Assembly: GCA_030530385.1 (NCBI GenBank)
Contig: JAUMVB010000001.1
Span: forward strand, 98,577 to 162,576
Direction of reading: 5' to 3'
Origin: a bacterium
GTDB lineage: Bacteria > Patescibacteriota > Saccharimonadia > Saccharimonadales > Saccharimonadaceae
Length of the DNA stretch: 64,000 nt
The notes under the pieces were generated by a model, which saw only the letters and a list, made by a program, of their open reading frames with translations, was not told where the DNA came from and ran no database searches. Made by a program: the position numbers and the translations under genes. Below are positions 1 to 8,398 of this stretch, one piece after another (the first letter of the stretch is position 1; every line of letters begins with the position of its first letter).

Positions 1-301
1 ACTCACTACTCGTAAAGCTCTCGAAACTAGAAATAGCTCTTTGGATCGGATTTATCGAGCGATCAAGAATCCTGCCATCTTTGTCAACCAAAACTAAAAC
101 TGAATCAAACACTAGCCCTGTTGCATCACCATTAGTCCATCCAATCATTCGCTCTGCAGCTAAATTTATAATTCGCAGATTGCCGCTAGGATCGATAGCT
201 ACAACACCGTCATCTATTGCACTCAATACCGCAGTACCATCACCCCAAGCGCCTATAGATTCAATTCTTTTCGATGTATTCTTCTTTAAAAAATCAAACA
301 T
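1..301 (-). CDS. PAS-domain protein, N-terminal fragment (cut by window edge)
   Basis: Reading the minus strand from ATG at 299-301 gives an open frame of 100 codons that runs off position 1. It starts MFDFLKKNTSKRIESIGAWG and continues with GVVAIDPSGNLRIINLAAER and an MIGW segment, the typical start of a PAS sensor domain (an input line, then the N-x-AA/ER helix). A purine-rich AGAGGG lies just upstream. PAS domains at the N terminus usually belong to sensor histidine kinases or other signalling proteins, but the output domain is outside the window, so kinase is only a guess. The next gene, at 614, is also on the minus strand. Confidence 0.75.
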   Translation of the reverse strand, partial: MFDFLKKNTSKRIESIGAWGDGTAVLSAIDDGVVAIDPSGNLRIINLAAERMIGWTNGDATGLVFDSVLVLVDKDGRILDRSINPIQRAISSFESFTSSE

Positions 302-356
302 TCCCAACCCTCTAATGGCTTAATTCTAGCACACCTTTTCCCAAAATTCAAACCGC

Positions 357-614
357 TCAAGCTTTCGAAAACCAAATAAAATAACCAATTGCAATCAATA
401 TAGCCACAGTTAACAATAACCATACAAACGCCAAACCGGTTGTCTCTTTAGTACCCTCTAAATATTTTGAATTATCCGGCGTCAGACTGTTTCTACTGGG
501 CGGTTCAATTTCGCCATTCTCCAGAGAATTGCGTTTTTGTTTTTCACGAAGTTCTGCCGCAATTCTCTGTTGCAGTTCCGTTCTTTCATCATCTTGTTTA
601 ACATATAAAGCCAT
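357..614 (-). CDS. small single-pass membrane protein, unknown function
   Basis: An 85-aa protein: a charged, Gln/Glu/Arg-rich, probably helical N-terminal half (residues 5-35), a Ser/Pro/Asn-rich linker, and one hydrophobic segment at about 61-82 ending FSKA at the C terminus. This is a tail-anchored layout with a cytosolic head. A TAATAT box ends 6 nt before the ATG, so the mRNA may be leaderless. I do not recognise a family. It precedes the PAS-protein fragment on the same strand. Confidence 0.6.
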   Translation of the reverse strand: MALYVKQDDERTELQQRIAAELREKQKRNSLENGEIEPPSRNSLTPDNSKYLEGTKETTGLAFVWLLLTVAILIAIGYFIWFSKA

Positions 615-699
615 AACAACATATTACCACAAGCGTCTAAAATTTGAAAACGAATACAGTTTATGCTAAAATTAAAAAGTATAATCTAAAGGAGGAATA

Positions 700-1542
700 A
701 TGGCAAAAAAGAAAGCCAGTTCAAAAAAAGCTACTGCCAAAAAGACTGAAAATACAGTCGTAAAGCCAGTTCAAAAAACCGAAACTGCCGTTAAAGTTGT
801 CAGAGCAAAAGGCGGAAAAAGCCTTCCAAAAACATTTATAAATAAATTAACTCAACCAAAATCCCTTGCTGCTATTGCCGCTGAATTTATTGGAACTTTT
901 ATTCTTACTTCAGCAGTAATCGTGCTAACAACTTATGGTAACTATATCACCTTATTAGGTAATATTCTTTTAAGTGGTTTAGTTCTAACATTTATAGTTC
1001 TAGTTATCGGAAAAGTTTCTGGCGCTCACGTAAACCCACTTATTACTGCAGGCGCTTGGGCAACCCGCCGAATTGGTCACTGTCGAGCGTTCGGCTATCT
1101 AATATCTCAAATCCTAGGAGCAATGCTTGCATTCGTATTAATCAGTTATTTCTTTTCCCAGAGTGGACAAAATCTACCCGCAGCCGTTCAAAAAATCCCA
1201 GAAGGCAAGGAATTTGCTGTACTACTAGCTGAATTTATCGGTTCAATGATTTTTGCTTTTTCTGTAGCACAAGTCACTTCTCAAAAACAACACAATTCAA
1301 CAGCCGTTGCATTAGGTGTTGGCGGCGGATTAATGCTTGCTTTAATTATTGCTGGATTTGCTACAACGGTAATCCAAGCTTCATCAATCTTCAATCCAGC
1401 TGTAGCTATTGCAATTCAAGCTTTTACCGTTGAAGGAACCAATACACTTTGGGCGATTGCAACCTATCTCGGCGGAGCTTTACTTGGCGGAATTACCGGC
1501 TTTGGTTTTAGTCTGCTGCTACAAAATAATAGCGAAAAATAA
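700..1542 (+). CDS. aquaporin / MIP-family channel with basic N-terminal extension
   Basis: A 280-aa membrane protein of the major intrinsic protein family, which forms water or small-solute channels. The first half-helix signature is GAHVNPL (NPL at 112-114, an NPA variant); the second is the canonical NPA at 232-234 in SIFNPAVAIA. About six transmembrane helices follow residue 58. Residues 1-55 are unusual: Lys/Ala/Thr-rich, like a histone-H1 tail, with no hydrophobic segment, and presumably cytosolic. The start is fixed by AAAGGAGG about 6 nt upstream. A hairpin terminator follows at 1561. Water versus glycerol selectivity cannot be decided here. Confidence 0.9.
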   Translation: MAKKKASSKKATAKKTENTVVKPVQKTETAVKVVRAKGGKSLPKTFINKLTQPKSLAAIAAEFIGTFILTSAVIVLTTYGNYITLLGNILLSGLVLTFIVLVIGKVSGAHVNPLITAGAWATRRIGHCRAFGYLISQILGAMLAFVLISYFFSQSGQNLPAAVQKIPEGKEFAVLLAEFIGSMIFAFSVAQVTSQKQHNSTAVALGVGGGLMLALIIAGFATTVIQASSIFNPAVAIAIQAFTVEGTNTLWAIATYLGGALLGGITGFGFSLLLQNNSEK

Positions 1543-1560
1543 TCTATATTAATAAATAAA

Positions 1561-1590
1561 GTCTCGACCAGACAGTCGAGGCTTTTAGTT
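1561..1590 (+). terminator. intrinsic terminator after aquaporin gene
   Basis: GTCTCGAC and GTCGAGGC (one G-U pair) close a 6-nt loop and are followed by TTTT. Confidence 0.75.
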
Positions 1591-1597
1591 TAAATCA

Positions 1598-2701
1598 TTA
1601 ATCTGTCTGAGGCTTATCAACGGCTTCTGGAATTACCCCAACGCGAGAATCTTCACCAGCAATCCGAACCACGTCTTTATCAATTTTGCCAAGTTCACGG
1701 TGGGCAGAATTAAAATGGCTAACTGTAGTGCCAAGTGATTTGCCAAGCTTAGACATCAATTCCTCATATTTAGAAATATGCGTCGAAAGTTGACCGACTC
1801 GTTTTTGAATTTCTTTACTTTGCTCCTCAATTTGGAGCGACTTAAGTCCTTGCAATACAGTCTGGAGATAAGCCATAAAACTGGTTGGACTAACTACTAT
1901 AACTCGTTTATCATGAAAGGCATACTCAACTAAATCGCGCTCAGAACTGCCAGAACCAACTCTTCCAACCAGCATATCATAGTAAAGACTTTCACTCGGA
2001 ATAAACATAAAGGCGAAATCCATAGTATTCTCAGCAGGGCGAATATATTTAGCAGTCTCATCAATACGACCTTTTAGATCCTGCTGAACTTTTTTCGCCA
2101 GCTGTTTTTGCTCTTCACCCTGCGATTCAATCATACGATTATAATTCTCTAAGCTAAATTTACTATCAACTGGCAAAATTTTTCCTTTTTCCAGAAAAAT
2201 TGCCGCATCAACCGCTTCACCATTTCTGAATTTATATTGGAGTTGAAAGGCATTTGGTGGGAGAATATTCTCCAGAACTTGCCCTAGATAAAACTCACCA
2301 AACACACCTCGCTGTTTAGGATTTTGAAGGACGTTCTGAAGTGTTTTAAGCTCATCCGCCACTGTTATTACGCGGTTATTGGTTTCATCAAGCTTAGTCA
2401 AACGTTTCGAAACCTCCTCGACGATTTTTGAACTTTCGCCAAGCTGTTTAGTCATTGAATTTTGCAATTGAAAATTATTTCTCTCAAGTTTTTCGTTTAC
2501 TTTTTCATTAAAGTTTGTTAAATTTTGACCAAAATTTTCACGCAGTTGATTTAAGCTTTTATTCAGTTCAACTAAATCTGTTTTAATTAAATTTGTGGCT
2601 ATTTCTTGATCGCGCGAATTAGCGATTTTTTGAATTTTTGAATTTTGCCATAGTACTAACGCCACCAACAAAATAATTGCTATTAATGAGATTATTTCCA
2701 T
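1598..2701 (-). CDS. rmuC: DNA recombination protein RmuC
   Basis: A RmuC-family protein of 367 aa from the chosen start. It has an N-terminal membrane helix (MEIISLIAIILLVALVLW), a long coiled coil (about 25-120), and the nuclease-like RmuC domain with RGVFGEFYLG, LPVDSKF and the VIVVSPTSFMAYL block. RmuC limits inversions at short inverted repeats and is thought to act on DNA structures. The frame is open to 2758, but ATG at 2701 is preferred because AGGA precedes it and the hydrophobic helix then sits at the N terminus. That property is of interest next to the inverted-repeat-rich genes in this window. Confidence 0.88.
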   Translation of the reverse strand: MEIISLIAIILLVALVLWQNSKIQKIANSRDQEIATNLIKTDLVELNKSLNQLRENFGQNLTNFNEKVNEKLERNNFQLQNSMTKQLGESSKIVEEVSKRLTKLDETNNRVITVADELKTLQNVLQNPKQRGVFGEFYLGQVLENILPPNAFQLQYKFRNGEAVDAAIFLEKGKILPVDSKFSLENYNRMIESQGEEQKQLAKKVQQDLKGRIDETAKYIRPAENTMDFAFMFIPSESLYYDMLVGRVGSGSSERDLVEYAFHDKRVIVVSPTSFMAYLQTVLQGLKSLQIEEQSKEIQKRVGQLSTHISKYEELMSKLGKSLGTTVSHFNSAHRELGKIDKDVVRIAGEDSRVGVIPEAVDKPQTD

Positions 2702-2739
2702 AAATCCTATTCTATCATAATTAAAAATATCCATAAAGC

Positions 2740-2773
2740 CTATAAAAACAGCCCACACTCGCGAGCTGTTTTA
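2740..2773 (-). terminator. intrinsic terminator downstream of the GreA-like gene
   Basis: On the minus strand AAAACAGC and GCTGTTTT flank a 12-nt loop, with the T run continuing. Confidence 0.65.
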
Positions 2774-2791
2774 GATTATCTATTTTGAATA

Positions 2792-3247
2792 TTAGGAAAT
2801 TCGCACCAACTGAGCGCTCATTGTTTTTAGGCCAGCTATCCAGCTAACTTCTTGTTTAATTTTTGCACCCATTAACACTCTACCGAGAGGCGAATCTGCT
2901 GAAATTTTTCCTGCGAGCGGATTAGCTTCAACACTATCAACTAATTGGAATTTCATAATCTTGCCCGTAGCTCGATTCACAAGCTCTACAAACGAACCAA
3001 TTGTCACTCGAGTACGAACTCGCTTATTTTTCTTCGGTAAAATCTCAGCGTTATGCAGTTGGAGCCTCTTATCATTTAACTCGCTACGTATAGCATCAAT
3101 TCTCACAAAAATATCATTTTGACGCAATAAATCCTCTTTAACATCGCCATCGCGCAATTCAAGTTCTAGCATTTTTTGCTCATGCTCTAGCTTGGCGATT
3201 TTCTTTTTCAAATCCTTAAAACCTTGTTTACTTAGATAAATTTTCAT
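2792..3247 (-). CDS. GreA/GreB-type transcript cleavage factor
   Basis: A 151-aa protein with the two-part Gre layout: an N-terminal coiled coil (1-70, starting MKIYLSKQGFKDLKKKIAKL, with acidic DGDVKED where Gre tips carry acidic residues) and a C-terminal FKBP-like domain (about 78-151) with the family motif ISADSPLGRVLMGAK. Gre factors rescue backtracked RNA polymerase. Start chosen at 3247 because AAAGGAGG lies directly upstream; the frame is open to 3283 but the extra residues only translate the SD region. Whether it is GreA or GreB cannot be assigned. Confidence 0.85.
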   Translation of the reverse strand: MKIYLSKQGFKDLKKKIAKLEHEQKMLELELRDGDVKEDLLRQNDIFVRIDAIRSELNDKRLQLHNAEILPKKNKRVRTRVTIGSFVELVNRATGKIMKFQLVDSVEANPLAGKISADSPLGRVLMGAKIKQEVSWIAGLKTMSAQLVRIS

Positions 3248-3347
3248 CTTCCTCCTTTGGATTCGATTTCTATTTCGAATCACATTTTAATTATAAACCG
3301 CCGTGCTTAAATTTGGCTTAAAAACCGAAAAATGGTAAAATAAAAGT

Positions 3348-5300
3348 ATGAAAAGAATTATTTGTAGTAAATTCAATCTGTTAAAAAATAAAATTAAAAA
3401 AATATCTAAAACACCAAAACAACTTTCTAAAAAGGCTTGGCAAATATCTGCTCAAAAATTTCCCAAGGCAGCAAAATTCTTAAGTAAACGTTCTAATCAG
3501 AAAAATCTAGCATTCATCATAAAAATCGCCGCAATATTTATAGCTGGCTGGCTGAGCGTTTTTTATATCTTATGCCGACAATTTGGCTGGAACGGTGCTT
3601 TCACCTTCATCATGGAGCATCCAGAAATATACGGTTATAGTGTGTTAATTATGAATATCGTCGCTATTTTATTTTTTGGGATAGCAGGTAGCACCGCTTG
3701 GTCTATCGGGATTTTCTATTCTGTAATTTCGATTATTATGTTTATCAATGACGAAAAAATCCGCTCGCGTAATGTGCCGTTTTTGCCTGAAGATCTAACT
3801 ATGAGTTCTGAAGCAGGAACTCTAAAAGACTTGGTGAACTGGGGCAATTTAATGCTCACAGTCCTACTAATAATCGCAATCCTCGTTGTCAGTTTTTGGT
3901 TAAATAAGAATATCAAAAAAATACCCCACTATAATTTTCCTAAAAAATATCGTTTACTAGCACAAATCATCATCGTAGGGGCTAGTGGAACTCTTCTAGC
4001 TTTCAATACTGCTTTCCTCCGAACCCAGCTCTACGGCAAAGGGACTTTTGTTAAAGTTGATTGGCTAAACTCAAATATTGACTTTACGGATGCAAAATAC
4101 AATTATGATTCTAATGGATATATAGTCAGTACAATTTCCGCCTTTCAAAACTCCGCACCAAAAAAACCAGACGGCTACTCTAAAGATGCAATCAAAAAAA
4201 TCGTTGATAAATACTCAAAAGTCGCCAATACAGAAAACGATAATCGAGAAAAACTTTCAACCGACAGCCCAAATATTGTGTTTATCATGAGCGAGAGCTT
4301 TGTAGATCCTGCCAAGATTAAAAATTTCTACGACTACGGCAAACACGATCCGATTCCTTACACTCGAGAAATCCTAAAAAAATACACATCTGGGCGTACT
4401 GCTACTGCCGAATACGGTGGCGGCACAGCCAATGTTGAGTTTGAAGCCGTCACCGGACTATCGAACTACTTCCTAAATTCAGTGCCTTACACCACATTAT
4501 TACTTAGCAATCCACAAGCACCTTCATTAACTAAATCACTTGCTAAAAACGGATATTCAACGACTGCGATTCATCCTTACAACGGTACAATGTATAAACG
4601 AAATGTCGTATACCCAAACTTAGGCTTTAAGAAATTTATAGATATATCTAAATTTAAAAATACCTCAAAAATCGATAATTCTAAATATATTTCCGACGAA
4701 GTCGCTTTCGATCAAGTTTTAACCGAACTAAAAGCTACTAAAAATAAAGATTTTGTTCACTTAGTAACTATGCAAAATCATATGCCTTACGATAGCGGAA
4801 CTTATTCTTCAAATAATTTTCCTATTAAAAATATTGCTGGCAGTGATTCGGAGGCTAAAAGTTGGGAGACTTACATTCAAGGAATTAATAAATCCGACAC
4901 TGCCTTAAAAGAATTTATCAAAAAGCTTCAAACACTAAACGAAAAAACTATTGTTGTATTTTGGGGTGACCACTGGCCAGGAATTGCTAGCGCACTACTA
5001 AATTCCAATCAAAAAGCCGATGCCCAAAGCACCCCACTTTTCATCTATAGCAATTTCAATACAGACAAAAAAGAGCTCAACCAAATTAGTTTGAACTATC
5101 TCCAAGTTAAAATCTTTGACCAAATCGGTGCTAAACTTTCTCCATTTCAGCAACTTCTACTAGAAAATTCCAAGAAAAATCCCGCCCTAACCAAAAAAAT
5201 TAGTCCGCAAGATACGCAAGAGCTAAAAGACTACGAGATGATCGAATATGACATTCTAAGCGGTAAAAAATACAGCACAGGAAGCTTTTACGAGCAATAA
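3348..5300 (+). CDS. LTA-synthase-like phosphoglycerol transferase (sulfatase fold)
   Basis: A 650-aa protein: a basic cytosolic head (1-55), about five membrane helices (57-225), and an extracellular sulfatase-fold domain (about 305-610). Metal and catalytic motifs are visible: NIVFIMSESF, GRTATAEYGGG with the likely nucleophile Thr351, and WGDHWPG with Asp541-His542. The family polymerises glycerol phosphate from phosphatidylglycerol or decorates glycans with it. Members are common in small wall-bearing CPR bacteria. A TAAAAT box ends 6 nt before the ATG with no SD, so the mRNA is probably leaderless. The true acceptor is not known. Confidence 0.85.
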   Translation: MKRIICSKFNLLKNKIKKISKTPKQLSKKAWQISAQKFPKAAKFLSKRSNQKNLAFIIKIAAIFIAGWLSVFYILCRQFGWNGAFTFIMEHPEIYGYSVLIMNIVAILFFGIAGSTAWSIGIFYSVISIIMFINDEKIRSRNVPFLPEDLTMSSEAGTLKDLVNWGNLMLTVLLIIAILVVSFWLNKNIKKIPHYNFPKKYRLLAQIIIVGASGTLLAFNTAFLRTQLYGKGTFVKVDWLNSNIDFTDAKYNYDSNGYIVSTISAFQNSAPKKPDGYSKDAIKKIVDKYSKVANTENDNREKLSTDSPNIVFIMSESFVDPAKIKNFYDYGKHDPIPYTREILKKYTSGRTATAEYGGGTANVEFEAVTGLSNYFLNSVPYTTLLLSNPQAPSLTKSLAKNGYSTTAIHPYNGTMYKRNVVYPNLGFKKFIDISKFKNTSKIDNSKYISDEVAFDQVLTELKATKNKDFVHLVTMQNHMPYDSGTYSSNNFPIKNIAGSDSEAKSWETYIQGINKSDTALKEFIKKLQTLNEKTIVVFWGDHWPGIASALLNSNQKADAQSTPLFIYSNFNTDKKELNQISLNYLQVKIFDQIGAKLSPFQQLLLENSKKNPALTKKISPQDTQELKDYEMIEYDILSGKKYSTGSFYEQ

Positions 5301-5326
5301 AATAAACCCAGAGAGGTTTATTTTAT
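5299..5326. terminator. bidirectional terminator between convergent genes
   Basis: AATAAACC and GGTTTATT flank a 6-nt loop with A run before and T run after, usable by both the LTA-synthase-like (+) and phosphorylase (-) genes. Confidence 0.7.
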
Positions 5327-5332
5327 ATAATT

Positions 5333-7090
5333 CTACTTTCCAAAAACTAAATCAAGATAGTCCTTCATCATGCGGGCACCACTCACTACCGGTAGATATG
5401 CTCTCAACTGGTGCTGAATCTGCTTTTCCAGTAATGCATCATCCTTCAAAATTCTAATAGCTCGCCACATCTGAGCATAAAGTGCCAAAACCTCCTGATC
5501 GTAATTGACTCCGGAAACCTCCAGACAAGGCGTAGGCGAAATGTCTGCTACACCACCGTCTGCTGTTGAAATTAAAAGCTTCAAATTAGCTAAATCTTTC
5601 ATAAATGAAGTCCCGCAAGCTTCCAAGCCAACAATCGGTACGTTTATAGCCACATCAGAACCTACCGCCAAAGCAAAGCCGAGCTGTTCATCATAGTCTT
5701 GAATAAAATGAATTCGCTCGCGCAAAAAATCATCAGAATCAATTTTTGAAAGCACAGCATTTAATGTCGCACGCATTCGCGTATCGCCCTGATGAACCTT
5801 TCCAGCCAAAATATAATGCGCTCCAGATTCTTGAAGAATTCTCTTTAATTTAGATACATCTTCAAATGGCATCCATGGCCGCTTATAATCAACAAACCGC
5901 CGTTTAAAATCAAACAATATTGCATCTCCTGGAATTTGAACCACGCGCCCGTATTGATCTTTGCGCGTTTTTAAAATCTCATTAAGTTTAGCTCGACCAA
6001 GTTTACGTAGTTCACGAATCTCTGCCGCCGAAATTTTCAAGATATTCGCTTTATATTTTTCTGCCGGCAAACCAAATTTATCAATAATTTCTTTCTGCTC
6101 AAAATTACGCAAAATCTCTGGCAAAACCCAAGTTTTTAGATCTATTCCATTTGTAACAGCTTTAAATTTAACCTTATCGCCATTAATATTTTTATAGTCA
6201 GCGACATGCGCATGGAGTCGACTTACACCGTTTTTAGCCTCGGCAAGCTCAATCGTAAGTGTCGAAAGCTTCAATCTTCCGTCACGAAAAAGACCAGAAA
6301 TCCAAGTTTTGAGTGCCGAAGATTGGATATTCGGTAGAACAATTCTTTCAAACTGATCAAAAGAAAATTCACTTTCCGCGGCCTGAACTAAAGTATGATT
6401 CGTATAGAGTGTGTGTTTTCGAACATAAACAATCGCCTCATAAAGGTTCATTCCATTGCGAACTAATTCATCAAGTCGTGCCACCGCCGCAAAAATTGTT
6501 GCGGTTTCGTTTAATTGAATTACCGATGGTTTTAGCCCGATCATTTTCAAAGCGTTATAACCGCCAAAACCAAGCGCAACTTCTTGATAAAGTCTATGAT
6601 CCCCCGAGCCGTCACCAGCATAAAGCTCACCAAAGTTACTCTCGCCCATCGTCAAAAATCGTGTCGTGCCAAGAATTTTCTGAAAAATATTTAATCGAGC
6701 TGGCGGCATATTTTCAGTATAAATCTCCACGTCATCAAGATATTCGAACCCATAATCCTCGGGCGAGACAGCAACAAATTCTTCTTTCTGATCAAGATTT
6801 TCGATAGACTGCTTAATTTCCTTACGATAAAATGGCGTTACACAAACAAAAGGTATCTCTAGCGTTTCAGCCACGCGCCGAGTATCTGCTGCAAGTACGC
6901 CCAAGCCGCCACCACCTTTAATACCATTGCTCTTGTCATAAACTTCCATCGTAAAATAAACATAAGGTCGCTCAGGCGAAAGTTTTTTGGTTAAATTCTC
7001 ACGATCAATCGCCGAATAAAACTCCGCAACGTCTTCAATATTTTGCCCTTTGTAGCTTTTATTTATTTTATCAAAATAGCTTCCCACCAC
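5333..7090 (-). CDS. alpha-glucan phosphorylase (GT35 family)
   Basis: A 585-aa protein of the short bacterial glucan phosphorylase type. YVYFTMEVY and the glycine loop GGGGLGVLAAD match the family start. GDGSGDHRLYQEVALGFGG and LNETATIFAAV form the sugar-binding core, and EACGTSFMK places the PLP-binding lysine at about residue 498, followed by TADGG. The reaction is phosphorolysis of alpha-1,4-glucan to glucose 1-phosphate. It stands alone, with no glycogen synthase or debranching gene nearby, so it may use host or environmental glucans (inference). No clear SD is seen. Confidence 0.85.
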   Translation of the reverse strand: MVGSYFDKINKSYKGQNIEDVAEFYSAIDRENLTKKLSPERPYVYFTMEVYDKSNGIKGGGGLGVLAADTRRVAETLEIPFVCVTPFYRKEIKQSIENLDQKEEFVAVSPEDYGFEYLDDVEIYTENMPPARLNIFQKILGTTRFLTMGESNFGELYAGDGSGDHRLYQEVALGFGGYNALKMIGLKPSVIQLNETATIFAAVARLDELVRNGMNLYEAIVYVRKHTLYTNHTLVQAAESEFSFDQFERIVLPNIQSSALKTWISGLFRDGRLKLSTLTIELAEAKNGVSRLHAHVADYKNINGDKVKFKAVTNGIDLKTWVLPEILRNFEQKEIIDKFGLPAEKYKANILKISAAEIRELRKLGRAKLNEILKTRKDQYGRVVQIPGDAILFDFKRRFVDYKRPWMPFEDVSKLKRILQESGAHYILAGKVHQGDTRMRATLNAVLSKIDSDDFLRERIHFIQDYDEQLGFALAVGSDVAINVPIVGLEACGTSFMKDLANLKLLISTADGGVADISPTPCLEVSGVNYDQEVLALYAQMWRAIRILKDDALLEKQIQHQLRAYLPVVSGARMMKDYLDLVFGK

Positions 7091-7131
7091 TCCTCGTTTC
7101 GTTTATGCTTTTTAATATTTTAACAAAACCC

Positions 7132-7173
7132 AACACTTTTAGCAAATGATTGACAAGATAAATCAAAAGTGTT
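7132..7173 (+). promoter_or_regulatory. promoter with dyad, copy 1
   Basis: A near-consensus promoter, TTGACA at 7150-7155, 17-nt spacer, TATTAT at 7173-7178, lies within a dyad: AACACTTTT at 7132-7140 and AAAAGTGTT at 7165-7173, 24 nt apart. The same arrangement recurs at 7502 with paired base changes in the arms. Because one arm is upstream of the -35 box, a DNA operator fits better than an RNA hairpin. Confidence 0.6.
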
Positions 7174-7207
7174 ATTATTTATGTATTCTATTTTGGAGGT
7201 ATCTTAC

Positions 7208-7447
7208 ATGTCATATTCAAACAAAGATAGCGGCTTTGGAGGCTGCATATTAACTATCACCTTCTTTTTTTCGACATTGTTTGTAATGTTCTTATTAGGA
7301 AGATCAACGGTTGCGAAAAAGGAAATTATAATTGAAAACAGCAGGCTCCCTAGCTATATAGAAGCTGCTAAAAGATTAGAATTGGAATATAAAATAGAAA
7401 ATTCTGGGGAGAAGAGAAAGAAAATAATTATTTCTTTTTCGGAATAG
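7208..7447 (+). CDS. small membrane protein, tandem paralogue 1
   Basis: A 79-aa protein with one transmembrane segment (about 11-31) and a charged outer or cytosolic tail. The tail LPSYIEAAKRLELEYKIENS aligns with LKEYIDILDDLEINYTLKKS of the gene at 7575, so the two are tandem paralogues of an unrecognised family. Start at 7208 is fixed by GGAGG at 7195-7199; upstream in-frame codons overlap the promoter. The coding sequence holds several short inverted repeats (GACATT/AATGTT, AGAATT/AATTCT, AAAGAAA/ATTTCTTT). Confidence 0.65.
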   Translation: MSYSNKDSGFGGCILTITFFFSTLFVMFLLGRSTVAKKEIIIENSRLPSYIEAAKRLELEYKIENSGEKRKKIIISFSE

Positions 7448-7501
7448 CCGATTTAAATAAGCGAGTACTGGCTTTTTCTTTTTATCAGAAAAGAAAACTC
7501 T

Positions 7502-7547
7502 AACACTTCAGTAAAAAATAACAAGATAAATCAGAAGTGTTTATTAT
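7502..7547 (+). promoter_or_regulatory. promoter with dyad, copy 2
   Basis: AACACTTC at 7502-7509 and GAAGTGTT at 7534-7541, again separated by 24 nt, around ATAACA and TATTAT boxes. It is homologous to the element at 7132. The last base of the left arm is C instead of T and its partner is G instead of A, so pairing is kept. Confidence 0.55.
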
Positions 7548-7574
7548 TTATATATCTATTCAGGAGGTACATTT

Positions 7575-7841
7575 ATGCAAAGCAATAAACAAGGCAGTAA
7601 ACCATCTCTATTGTTTATATTACTTGTTATTTCTTCTATATTCTATATCTATAAAGCTTTAGCAATAGATTCAAGAATAATTAATAAGAGTAATATAAAA
7701 GATGAAATTATAAAAAAGGGTGATTCATTTACTGTTAATAATAACCAACTAAAGGAGTATATTGATATTCTTGATGATCTAGAAATAAATTATACACTCA
7801 AGAAAAGTGGTGACAGCACTAACATCAATATCAACAGGTAA
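7575..7841 (+). CDS. small membrane protein, tandem paralogue 2
   Basis: An 88-aa protein with one membrane helix (about 11-30) and a polar tail homologous in its last 35 residues to the protein encoded at 7208. No family recognised. Strong SD AGGAGG lies 8 nt before ATG. Upstream DNA (promoter, dyad, SD spacing) is also duplicated, so the unit arose by tandem duplication. Inverted repeats occur inside the gene (ATAAACA/TGTTTAT, ATCTAT/ATAGAT, a bulged TGATATT...AATATCA pair near the 3' end). Confidence 0.65.
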   Translation: MQSNKQGSKPSLLFILLVISSIFYIYKALAIDSRIINKSNIKDEIIKKGDSFTVNNNQLKEYIDILDDLEINYTLKKSGDSTNININR

Positions 7842-7844
7842 TTA

Positions 7845-7873
7845 AGTCGGTCTTATGACTGGCTTTTTCTTTT
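7845..7873 (+). terminator. intrinsic terminator after tandem paralogue 2
   Basis: AGTCGGTC and GACTGGCT close a TTAT loop (8 bp with two G-U pairs), followed by TTTTCTTTT. Confidence 0.75.
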
Positions 7874-7883
7874 GTCAAAAAAT

Positions 7884-7916
7884 AAAATCACCCTTCGAAA
7901 TGAAAAGTGATTTTTT
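7884..7916 (-). terminator. intrinsic terminator after rpsP
   Basis: AAAATCAC and GTGATTTT flank a 15-nt loop just downstream of the rpsP stop on the minus strand. Confidence 0.65.
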
Positions 7917-7920
7917 AGTT

Positions 7921-8259
7921 TTAAGCTTCTTCGGCAACTTCTTCTTTTGGTTGGTTACGGCGAAGCTTTTCGGCGTTTTTGATCGCACGAGTTTTTTGCG
8001 CAGGTTTTTTGACCCATTTTGGCATTTCAATTCCTGCCTCTTCCAAAAGCTTTACAACTCGTGGAGTTGGCTGAGCGCCGTTATAAAGATATTTTTCAGC
8101 CAATTCTTTTTCAATTTTGGCTTCTTTTGTATGTGGGTTATATGAACCAACATAGCTAACCACGCGCCCACTCGACGGATGTCGATGCGCTTCCTGAACC
8201 GCCACGCGATAAACAGGATAAGCTTTGCGACCAATTCGCTGTAATCTGATTGCTAGCAT
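7921..8259 (-). CDS. rpsP: 30S ribosomal protein S16
   Basis: A 112-aa protein starting MLAIRLQRIGRKAYPVYRVA, the S16 signature, with GRVVSYVGSYNP and an extended basic C-terminal tail ending in EEVAEEA. It is a structural protein of the small subunit body. SD AAAGGGAAACGAGA precedes ATG. It is flanked by orphan + strand genes and is not in the usual rpsP-rimM-trmD-rplS operon here. Confidence 0.97.
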   Translation of the reverse strand: MLAIRLQRIGRKAYPVYRVAVQEAHRHPSSGRVVSYVGSYNPHTKEAKIEKELAEKYLYNGAQPTPRVVKLLEEAGIEMPKWVKKPAQKTRAIKNAEKLRRNQPKEEVAEEA

Positions 8260-8335
8260 TCTCGTTTCCCTTTATTAAATTTTATAGCTTTTTTATTTTA
8301 TCAGATTTAGGCAAAAAAAGCAAGCAATTAATTAT

Positions 8336-8364
8336 TTGACTCATAGAGAATTTTATATTATAAT
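8336..8364 (+). promoter_or_regulatory. sigma70-type promoter for the gene at 8399
   Basis: TTGACT at 8336-8341, 17-nt spacer, TATAAT at 8359-8364, with SD TAGGAGGA about 8 nt before ATG at 8399. Confidence 0.7.
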
Positions 8365-8398
8365 TTATTTATCTTAGCACTTTAGGAGGAATAAAATA

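Noticed and set aside
6313-6807. 164-codon + strand frame inside the glucan phosphorylase gene
   Set aside because: It lies wholly opposite conserved phosphorylase motifs and has no SD or recognisable domain.
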